Origin: Schistocerca nitens
Lineage: Eukaryota; Arthropoda; Insecta; Orthoptera; Acrididae
NCBI RefSeq assembly: GCF_023898315.1
Contig: NC_064615.1
Coordinates: 1,189,374,759 to 1,189,438,758, forward strand
Direction: 5' to 3'
DNA length: 64,000 nt
The notes under the pieces were generated by a model, which saw only the letters and a program-made list of their open reading frames with translations, made no database searches and had not been told where the DNA came from. This document shows, one piece after another, positions 32,290-41,128 of the stretch; position 1 is the stretch's first letter, and each line of letters opens with the position of its first letter. The position numbers were made by a program, and so were the translations under genes.

Positions 32290-33950
32290 TAATGTTTTGA
32301 GAAGAAAATAGCATGCCACTGTGGTTGTACTGATGAAGAAATCATCGAAATTCTCACTAGAAGCGACAGTGAGAATGAAATTTTTGACAGCAATGGTAGT
32401 GATTATTCTTCGACTGAATCTCAAAGGAACAGTCCTGTGCCGAGTACTTCAGCTGGAACAGCACATCTGTCAACAAGGGACGAGTATCATTCAGAATCTG
32501 ATGAGTCTGAGAGTGATAGTGAAGTGCCAGTGAAAAGAGCTCGCTTAAGCGACACGTTTGACTGGAAGAAAAGTGATTTTCATCCCCCCCCCCTTTTTTT
32601 ATTTATTATTTTTTTTTTTTTTACATGAAAGAAAATACACCAGAATTAGAGCATTCTCATTTGTCCAGATGGAAAGAAACAGGTTTCAAGGAACTGTATT
32701 CCTTTTTCACTGTTTGTATGCTAATGGCTCATGTGAAAAAGCAGAAAATCATTGACTACTTTGCCACAGACATACTCTTGAACACTCCTGTTTTTGGTGA
32801 AATTATGTCCAGGGACTGTTTTCTGTTAATTTTAAGAATGCTTCAATTCAGTGATAACTCTGTAAGTAATGGAGGAGACATGTTATTTAAAATTAGGTAT
32901 ATTGTTGATAAAATTCGCGCAACATTTCGCAGCACATTTCATCCATACCAAAAGCTCTGCATTGACGAAAGCCTCTTGTTGTTCAAAGGTTGATTATTGT
33001 TAAAACAGCACATTCCCTCCAAAAGAAGTAGCTCTGGAATAAAAGCATTTGTGCTATGCAACTGCCAGGTGGGTTATATCCTGGATTTCATTGTTTACAT
33101 GGGCACAAATACAGAAATTGAATTCCACAATCTGAGGAAAAGTGGCAACATAGTAGCAATGTTGATGAAACCATTTTTAGGAAGGGGACATATGCTCTAT
33201 GTCCATAATTGGTATTCAAGCCCAGGCCTGTTCCTCTGGCTTCCTAACCATGGAACAAGCGCATGTGGTACTGTTCACAAAAACATATGCAACATGCCAA
33301 AATTACAGAACAAACTAAAATGAGGAGAAATACAGTTGATGTCCACTGACACAATCCTTGTGATGAAATGGTGTGACAAAACAGAAGTGTGGATGCTGAC
33401 CACCTGTAATACTGCAGAAATGGTTGATACGGAAAAGACAAACAGAAAGACAGGTGGAAGATTAAGGAAACCACAATGTATTGCAGATAACAACAAGTGT
33501 ATGGGTGCTTTTGACTGCTGTGACATGCTGCTGAGTTCAGTGCAATCAGTATGAAAGACTAAGTGGTACAAAAAATTATTTTTCCACATACAGGATCTGT
33601 GCATTTTAAATGCCGATGCTCTCCACAGAGTAGTAGTAACAGGATGAAAAATGCAACTAGTGGAATTCCATTTGTGTCTGGTAAGAGAGCTTGTTGAAGC
33701 TTATGCAAAAGAACGGAGGAAAGCTGGCAGAGACGAGACGAGAATCCTCTAAGATTTACTGAGAGGCATTTTCCAAAGATCGCTGAGATGGAAAACTCAA
33801 AGAAACATATGCCAATGTGCCGGTGCGCAGCATGCTCGAAGCAGGAAGTGCTCTGAGAAACGAGATACAAATGTAGAGCATGAAACATACCACTATGTGT
33901 AGTGCCATGTTTTGAGGCCTATCACACTAAACAAAACTATTAACTATCTA
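32290..33950 (+). pseudogene. piggyBac transposase (inactive)
   Basis: The plus strand has an acidic N-terminal region (EEIIEILTRSDSENE; DESESDSEVPVKRAR), then the DDE domain: SRWKETGFKELYSFF, YFATDILLNTPVFG, LCIDESLLLFKG (first Asp intact), a TGA at 32991-32993, KQHIPSKRSSSGIKAFVLC, LDFIVYMGTN, YVHNWYSSPGLF (second catalytic Asp replaced by His), a second TGA near 33321, then MGAFDCCDMLLSSV (third Asp region). The C-terminus holds a decayed Cys-rich zinc-binding tail (CRCAACSKQ ... PCFEAYH). A homopolymer-rich insertion at 32583-32623 disrupts the N-terminal part. It cannot make active transposase. Confidence 0.88.
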
Positions 33951-34364
33951 TAATCACTCAGAAGAGAAGAAATGACACTGATAATTTTCTAAAAGTAAAT
34001 GTCAACAAAAAGAAAATAAAGATAAAAAATACAAAAATTGTATACAAAATAAAAAAACAAAAAACAAAAAAAAATATTTTTTTTAACTTCGCCAGTGCCA
34101 GTCCAAAGCCCAGATCAAAAATAAGGATGGAAAATATATTCATAAGGTGTAAAAGATACTCCAACACTTAGGATCTTTGATTTTGAAACCATTTTTAGAA
34201 GTATTACTGCACTCTCAAAAACATGAACTGCATTTCTCAGTTGCCATTAAATCTATTACATATGTTAAGCATAAAAATAAAACAAGCATAGTGCTACATT
34301 GCTGATTTAAACAAACATCATGTTTGTTTACATGGCCATCTTCTACAGCAGCTCTAACAATTAA

Positions 34365-34921
34365 TTATTGTTAGCTTTGCCGTCTTAATCTTACTGCAAT
34401 TAACGAAGAAGAATTTCACACTAGATGCATTTCGCTTTTATTTACAAAGTATCTTCTCTGGTCATTGGTGTTCCTGCTTCATGTTTACATCCTTTGCACA
34501 CCACTTGCTTTCCCTCTCTTCATTAGTGGGGGTTGACATCTACAGACGATGTCTTTGTTTACATATAGCTGGCAGTTTTTTTTTAAGTTTTCAGCTTTTT
34601 CTTCCACTGCATCGGCACTGTAGCTCACCTCACTTGGAACTCGAGTTCCATAAGTGGGGTGAGGTACAGTGCCAATGCAGTGGAATAAAAAGCTGAAAAT
34701 GGCAAAAAAGACTGCCAGCTATTTGTGTACAAAAAATGTTGTCTTTAGAAGTCAACCTCCACTAATGAAGAGAGGGAAAGCAGTGGTGTGAAAGGATGTA
34801 CACATGAAGCAGGAAAACCAATGAACACAGAAGATGCTTTGTAAGTAAAAGTGAAACGTGTCAGGGGTGAAATTATGTTTCATTAATTGCAGTTAGCTTA
34901 AGATGGCAAAGCTAACAATAA
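34365..34921. mobile_element. 557-bp piggyBac-type MITE hairpin
   Basis: TTAA at 34361-34364 and 34922-34925 bounds an almost complete palindrome centred at 34642.5 on GGAACTCGAGTTCC. Arms of about 275 bp match with scattered differences (TTATTGTTAGCTTTGCC ... GGCAAAGCTAACAATAA; TCCCTCTCTTCATTAGTGG on both). No coding capacity. It sits between the transposase and the right terminus of the piggyBac. Confidence 0.92.
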
Positions 34922-35449
34922 TTAATTCTACATATTGTTTATTATAACGATTCTTAGCAACATAAGCAGTTTCAATGCACATCATGTGTGTCCAGTAATT
35001 CATCTGATGATTCAAAGCCACAGAAAAAGTATTGAGATACATCATGTGTCAGTGATCACACTCAGAAGGCAAGACAACCACAAACACCATGGCTCAAGAA
35101 ATATTCAGCACAGGGTGTGCTCGGCCAAGTGGTGAGCTCAGCTGCAGGTTGATGGGGAAAGCCATTAGCACAGGTACCAGGATTAGACAGCCTCAATGGT
35201 TTGCTCGACCTGGATAGATGGACGCATGGCTGCAGCAGCTAAAGGGTTAACAAGTTTTTCTTTTACAGAAACACTTATCTTGCTACTGCCACACTGAATT
35301 TTATATTCTCTCTACTCTGTCCACAGTTAGTTATTTTGCTGCCCAAATAAAAATACTCATTTACTACTTTTATGATCTAATTTCTTAATATAATAAGTTT
35401 TACTTTTGTTTATGTTAATATTATAATCTCTTTTCCACATAAACTTAAA

Positions 35450-35730
35450 CACAGACATGCATTGACCACATTCTCACAAACATAACAAAGAAGAACATAA
35501 ACATAAACACCATAGAAAACAATATATTTGACCACAGAGTCCTTACTATGAAGATTGATGTAGGGAATGTCAATATAAGTAAAAGTTATACATTTATGTA
35601 TAAAAGAAAATTTAATTATAATTAACTTATGGCAGTATTAGAAAATGACAAGCCGTAATCAGTTTACAATGTAACAAATGTGAATGATAAATGGGAAAAC
35701 TTCTATAAACTATTCAATAACTTTAAAGGC
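35450..35730 (+). pseudogene. LINE endonuclease C-terminal fragment
   Basis: The plus strand reads CIDHILTNITKKN and NNIFDHRVLTMKID, the LINE endonuclease IDHI...SDH blocks with the usual S-D-H as F-D-H. NDKWENFYKLFNNF of the linker follows. It is cut at about 35730 by a PLE 3' end. Confidence 0.65.
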
Positions 35731-35732
35731 AG

Positions 35733-35965
35733 TGTGGCCTCAGCTGCCTGAGACTGCAGTTGTGTGTGTGAGTAGCATTTGTGTGAGTTTGTATGTGTGT
35801 GTTTGTTATTTAATTTCGACAAAGGCCTTACTGGCCGAAAGCTATATTTGCGACAGTCTTTTTGCTGTGCCTATCTGCAACTCAGCATCTCCACTATATG
35901 GTGAGTAGCAACTTCCCTTTCCACAATATTGTTACATTCCATCCTGGATTTTCCATTGTTTGATA
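35733..35965 (+). mobile_element. PLE 3'-terminal fragment
   Basis: Single arm in plus orientation: CCTGAGACTGCAGTTGTGTG, a short TG-rich tract, GGCCTTACTGGCCGAAAGCT, CTTTTTGCTGTGCCTATCTG, CAGCATCTCC, GTGAGTAGCAACTT and the end CCATCCTGGATTTTCCATTGTTTGAT. A 5'-truncated insertion of the family that supplies the foldbacks at 22407, 31240 and 31663. Confidence 0.75.
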
Positions 35966-35974
35966 TTTTATCAA

Positions 35975-38180
35975 TGAGTCACTGTTGGAATCAGCCAACT
36001 GATACAAATACCTGGGTGTAACATTTGTAACATTTTATATGGATATGAAACTGAATGGTCATGTAGGCTCAGTCATGGGTTGAGCAGATGGTAGATTTCA
36101 ATTTATAGGTAGAATACTGGGAAAGCTCCAGAAGCAGCTGGGAAGATGGATGTAACATTGTCCTTCAACAATTACATTGGTGGTGCCAAGGAGTCAAACT
36201 GCTTGTTGTGCCTGAAAGGACCATATATGTGCTGTTAAAGTGAATCTTCTAAAAGAGCCGATCATGAAATTAACTTACAGGTTGAAATATGCTAACTATT
36301 TTTATTTACTTAAATTTGGCATATTTCGTGACAGTACCTTTTCCGTGAAATGTTTACAAGATGATATTTGTCTTGGCTTCAGTCGTCTAGTGGAAGTATG
36401 ATTCCACAATGAAGTTTCGTCGGCTGCAGAAATGACCTGGTTCAATGCGTTTGCCTCATTTTTGGTGCTTCAAATACCATTTCTTCGAATGTGGTTTCTT
36501 CTTAAAGTTTATATAAAAATAGTAGTGACATAATTCATATTTTTCTGTTCACTAGCAAATTATTATGACGGCGACCTGCACATTGTTCTACCATCAACAC
36601 ACACCAAGAGTTCACTGCCGACTGATTACAGTCAAAGACGACTCCAGCGTCAAAGACATTTTACACAACACACAAGCTTCCACTTGTAATCTGTCTCTTT
36701 GATATTCTTCGTCACATCTACTAATAGTAATCAATATGCTGTCACTCTCAAAAATATGAGTAAATTAACATAAAATAAGGCAAATTACAATTTAAAAAAA
36801 TTCTGACAAAAATATAAGAAAACATTTACAATTTGGTATTGACAAATCCGGTAGAAAATAATACATCTCCCAGATCCATTACAAGGTCCCGTAAGAGAAA
36901 GATCATCACCAGATACTTAGGCATCTTCTTGGATGAATGACAAAGTTATGGTGAACATATTAAAGAAATGAGCAAGAAAACCAAGAACATGGTGAACAAA
37001 ATTATTAGTCTCACCAATTACAATTACAAGCGGCCAATGTGAAGAATAAGAATCTTTCATAATGCTATCTTAACTGCAATTGTGGGATACTGTGCAGGTG
37101 CTTGGGTTCAAAGACTTTGGTCATAACACCAGCACGGATAGTTATCAGGGTGCCAAGTGGAATACTTCTTCTGTTCATGGGAGATCTTGGTACTTTGAGC
37201 TGCTGCAAGTAACACTTTGATTATGTCCTCTCAATCTCCACATACGGGAAAAAGTGGTGATGTATTGGCTGAAGAAAGAACAATATCATGAAGTGCTGAA
37301 TTTATGGGCCACGAGCAAGCATCAAATTCAAAATCAGAGCCTTTGCCTATGGTAGAAAGAATGGGATGGCGCCCAAACAGCAAGGTGCACCTTTGGCTTT
37401 TTGACAAACATAAAAGAAAGACTGGGAACAAAGCACCTGAATCCCTCAAGAGGCCTGACACACTTCTCGGCTGGTCACAGCCCCTGTGCCACCTACCATC
37501 ACTGAACTGGTAAAAGACAGACCCAGTGGTAAAAATGAAATGAAAGAACATACTATCTAGTGATATCTGCTATATGCTGATAAGCTGATACTGATTGGTA
37601 GCAGCTGAATCAGAACAGAACACTCGATGTCAAGGAATATTGAATTGGGAAACAGAATGACAGATCTTGGACAATATTGCTGATGCTATTTCAAGAAAGG
37701 CTCGGGTAGCGCACTATCTTATCAATCGACCCCTGCCTACTGCACTATGAGAGGTTGCAACAGAAGATTGAGAAGCAATGCAGGAAGGCAGCAGCAGTCA
37801 ACAGTTGTGGCTGAAGAACTGCCGACAACCACTTGTGCAGCCACCATAATAACAACAACGTAGAGAAATATGGACACGGTCCATGTCTCGCCGCCTGAGG
37901 AGCCAGAACTGGGATGACGTGGGCTGGCATGCGGCTGTGCTCTTCACTGGCAACAGCAAAGCTCCCGTGGAGTAGGAGAGTCCTTCCCTGCAACCAGGGA
38001 GCCAACAAACAATGGAAGAGACAGATACAAACACAACACCTTCCGAGTGCCTGAGGAACCAGAAGGCCATGCCTGTGGACCAGGGCACATTGGAGTGTAT
38101 TGTTTAATGTGACAGACAGAAACTGAAGTTGTCACAACAATAGCAGACATAGATTTGGTAGTAGGTGTAGTTTTCATTCA
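35975..38180 (+). pseudogene. LINE reverse transcriptase C-terminal debris
   Basis: About 35998-36120 reads YKYLGVTF and IGRILGKLQKQLG. About 36890-37110 reads ITRYLGIFLDE, YGEHIKEMSKKTKNMVNKI and AILTAIVGYCAGAW. Both are thumb/C-terminal motifs of different LINE copies (the second is R1-like). The GC-richer stretch 37560-38180 may be the tail of the second copy. No catalytic core remains, and 36250-36860 shows nothing I can name. Confidence 0.5.
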
Positions 38181-38196
38181 TAGTAGAAATACCTTT

Positions 38197-38230
38197 TTTA
38201 ATATTATTATTATTATTATTATTATTATTA
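38197..38230. repeat. (ATT)n microsatellite
   Basis: Eleven or so ATT/TTA units. Confidence 0.92.
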
Positions 38231-38550
38231 CAAATAGTTATAGCGAGGGGACATAGCACTGTGTAGGATAAAATTAAGTATTAATGTATCTTGCATAATT
38301 TCTGTGAGAATCAATACAGCCTTTGTTTAAATTATTGGTTACAGGCTACAATGAAATGGAATAAATAAATATTTGGTTGAGTATATTCAGATTAAAAATT
38401 TTGGTAATTGGGTGCTAGACTGGGAGTAATATCAAAGTGTGTGTCTTCTGTGGGCAGGTCCTAAATGTTCAGTTCAGTGCATTCTTCACTGAACAATGAG
38501 GGCATACAATTTCGATAAACCACTAAGAATGATCAGGTCTTGTTAGTCTC

Positions 38551-38580
38551 CCCCCCCCCCTCCCCCCTCCCCCGTCCCCC
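38551..38580. repeat. Poly-C tract
   Basis: About 30 bp almost entirely C with a few T and one G. Confidence 0.93.
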
Positions 38581-38761
38581 CTTATGTTTTGGATGTCAGT
38601 ATCTGTGCAGTTAGGAAAGTAGGTGTGGACCTTGTATCATGTTGTGCTATGAATAATGAAGTGGTTACATTGTAAGTGCAAACATGCATTACCAGTAATG
38701 TATTTACAAAATACGTAACAGTTACTTGAATAAATTGTTCATTTGGCATTCTGCTACTCAC

Positions 38762-38982
38762 CTGCAAATGTGTCATTAATAAAAGCCTTTATGGCAGACA
38801 CACTATTGTGAGAATATTCACTGTCTTGCATGTGATTTTCCTTTCGTGGCTTCTTCAACTTCACAGTTAATGTATAACCCTCTGCAAATTTGTTTTTAAG
38901 ATGTTGTGAAGAGCCAAGGCACTGGAATTGTCCATTAACCATAATAGCTAGTTTAGTGCACAATGCTTCACACTCTTCCATG
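38762..38982 (-). CDS. ABCA-type transporter exon (end of NBD2)
   Basis: A 221-bp minus-strand exon with acceptor GTTACAG and donor GTGAGT. Its first base completes the Ser codon AG|C opened by the exon at 51617-51787, giving [22 protein letters not shown], the H-loop region and downstream block found in nearly all ABCA nucleotide-binding domains. [20 protein letters not shown] follows, then a linker rich in Lys, Asn and Ser ([16 protein letters not shown]) and [10 protein letters not shown]. The last base opens a Gly codon completed by the exon at 26558-26709. The role is ATP-driven lipid or sterol-type transport, known from the family. Confidence 0.96.
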
Positions 38983-40033
38983 CTGTAACAGTGAATTCAA
39001 TTAACAATAACATAGTTGGACAAAGAAGATATGAATTGTCATAGAAAAAGCAGATATTTACAATAGTTGCTCCTTGGAATATTTGAGGAGCATACTCAGA
39101 CATTTGCTATGTGAATAATGATAATCCAAATATATGCTGCACTAGCAAGTTGCACTGATGAGAACAAACAGTTCCTCACAGTGATTACCAACTTTTTTCA
39201 GTTGTCACACATCATATGCCTTATTCACCTTTGAACATTTGTACATACAATTTGCTATTGTGCCCAGGGGCACCATCCACAACACATGTGATGGCTACAA
39301 TGTGTGAGTCATGGAAAGCACTGCTCATTCTGTCTGTGGCAGCCACGCAAATTTTCAAGTATACTCCCAGACTGCCATGCAATGCACAAAGAGCTACAGA
39401 CCACTGGGTTCCTCGCCAGGCAACAGCAATAGATCACGAGACTATGCCTACATCCAGTCACGAGTTACTAGGGGCAGCACATCTCTTTCTGGAGAATAGC
39501 TATTAAAGAAAACACAGGAACCATTGCAGACAGTTCCTGTCAATAAGGGCTAGCCAATTCATACGGCAACTGCTTGCAGTTCCCCAATTAAGCTCTTGTC
39601 AACGTGCCGTCAGGGATGACTGTGCAATGCAAAGAAGTAGGCTTCTGTGTTGGAAAACAGCTCAAGTGTTGGTCATTTCAGTGTTTAGTTCCTGCTCCTC
39701 AAAGTTAGCTGGAGCTAAATCCATAAAAACTGTATTTTGGTTGGAATTGCAGAAGAGGTGGAGTTAATTTGTCATTATAGATAGCGACAAACAGTTATTT
39801 GGTTTTCAGGAGGACAAAACAGAAGCTACTGCACTCCTACTGGGACACTGTTTCAATTAGGAATAATAGATAGATTTTTGCAAATCAATGTCCTCAAATA
39901 AATATTTCAATAATTATGTACATGTAGCTACACAACACAGACTACTGTTTATATATAATTCACTGGCATAAAAAATTTAGGTTACTGGAATTCTTGAACA
40001 GAATAAAATCATTTACTTTTCATCCATTTTACA
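38983..40033. other. Intron start, no recognised gene
   Basis: Sequence of the 12.6-kb ABCA intron. About 39190-39780 is somewhat GC-richer and may be old repeat sequence, but it has no partner in the window. The short frames 39216-39506 and 39311-39499 show no domain. Confidence 0.4.
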
Positions 40034-41128
40034 ATGCTAGTCCTAAATTTGTTTTTGGCAATATGTGGGCTTAATGTCAATCCAGTGCCAAATAAAAGTG
40101 AAATATGTATATTAGGAGATAGCCATGCCAAAGGAGTAGCCAGTATAATGATAGCTATGCAATCTCGCTACAAAATTACTAGTGTTGTGAAATCAGGTGC
40201 ACCTCTTGGCGAGATTGTGAAAAACTGTGAAAAGCTAACAAAAAATTCCTCTGTCTGTGTCATAATAGGTGGTGCAAACGATGTTTATCGTAATGAAAGC
40301 CATCATGCAACAAGAGCACTCAAAGAAACTTTGGAAAAACTCTCACATATAAAAGTTTTCGTCCTAAGTGTTCCACATAGGCATGACTTAATAAGTAGCT
40401 CGTGTGTTAACCTAGAAATTAACAAAGTCAACAGGAAAATAAGAAAACTCTGCTGCAGTTTCCCACAGGCTACCTTTATTGACGCAAACAGCATGGAGAG
40501 AGCTCACTTTACAAAGCATGGTATGCACAGGAACACACAGGGAAAGGAAGCTATGTGCAAACAATTATTAAATTCTATTAACTGCAACACAGTGGAAGGT
40601 CGTGCTGTAATCCCTCTGCCAGTATGCTTAATAACAAAAACGAAGAAAATGAATGGATCAGAAGTTTCAGTACCTAGATGCTCAGATGATTCTGTTTCTT
40701 CACCAAACAGAGATAACTCAATGGTTACATGTACTGCAGAAGAAGAAAAGGCAGCATTTCCACTCTGTGAACCTACAGCAACACCACTTGTGCACCTGCC
40801 TACATGCAGTTCGTCAAAAATATCACTGCCAGCAGAAACACCAGCTGCAACAGCAGTACAACCCCTGGAGCCTACAGCAACAGCAATCTTATCCCCACCT
40901 GCAAGCAAGTCAATAGCTTCATCATCTCCAAGGGAATTGACAGCGTCAGCTCAAGGTAAATCAACAAGCAAGTCATCAGTTTCATCATCTTCAGTAAAGA
41001 AGGAAGCATCTACTGAAGAAAAATCGACATCATCACAGAGAACAGGAGGTAAACGTAAAGTTGTGTGTCCTCCTCATCTGAAGGATTTTTTAACCACAGG
41101 CACGAGAAAGAAGAAACCACCAAAATAG
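40034..41128 (+). CDS. LINE ORF1 with SGNH-hydrolase (esterase) domain
   Basis: A 364-residue open frame. An SGNH fold is recognisable: block I CILGDSHAKG (nucleophile S30), block III VIIGGANDVYR (G80, N82), and the C-terminal HFTKHGMHRN block (catalytic His region near H162-H165). The remainder (about 195-364) is Ser/Thr/Pro-rich and ends with basic GTRKKKPPK. Esterase-type ORF1 proteins occur in CR1/L2-type LINEs and probably bind the RNA or membranes. The domain starts only about 24 residues after the first Met and no upstream PHD or coiled coil is present, so the element may be 5'-truncated. Its end overlaps ORF2 by 64 bp in another frame. Confidence 0.85.
   Translation: MLVLNLFLAICGLNVNPVPNKSEICILGDSHAKGVASIMIAMQSRYKITSVVKSGAPLGEIVKNCEKLTKNSSVCVIIGGANDVYRNESHHATRALKETLEKLSHIKVFVLSVPHRHDLISSSCVNLEINKVNRKIRKLCCSFPQATFIDANSMERAHFTKHGMHRNTQGKEAMCKQLLNSINCNTVEGRAVIPLPVCLITKTKKMNGSEVSVPRCSDDSVSSPNRDNSMVTCTAEEEKAAFPLCEPTATPLVHLPTCSSSKISLPAETPAATAVQPLEPTATAILSPPASKSIASSSPRELTASAQGKSTSKSSVSSSSVKKEASTEEKSTSSQRTGGKRKVVCPPHLKDFLTTGTRKKKPPK

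Larger units (their letters stand above)
31963..35246 (+). mobile_element. piggyBac-like transposon
   Basis: TTAA flanks both ends (31959-31962 and 35247-35250). Termini are CCCTTTAACTGCT at the left and its near-complement AGCAGCTAAAGGG at the right, the usual piggyBac form. Total 3284 bp. The transposase lies at about 32290-33950 and a 557-bp hairpin MITE at 34365-34921. The element inserted into a LINE tail. Confidence 0.92.
31586..35410 (-). pseudogene. LINE tail interrupted by two insertions
   Basis: Pieces 31586-31662, 31863-31962 and 35251-35410 join to one minus-strand LINE fragment of the family seen at 6417-6799 (TTCTGTAGCTCCACATTTC here, TTCTGTAGCACCACATTTC at 6754). The first gap is a hairpin with 14-bp TSD. 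The second is a piggyBac at a TTAA. No frame is open. It served only as target. Confidence 0.6.

Noticed and set aside
37231-37551. 106-residue minus-strand ORF as a gene
   Set aside because: It lies opposite decayed LINE coding sequence and has no recognisable domain or splice context.
38582-38776. Minus-strand frame as an extension of the ABCA exon
   Set aside because: It runs across the consensus donor at 38761 into intron. The frame beyond reaches a stop three codons after the exon, and the next exon joins in phase.
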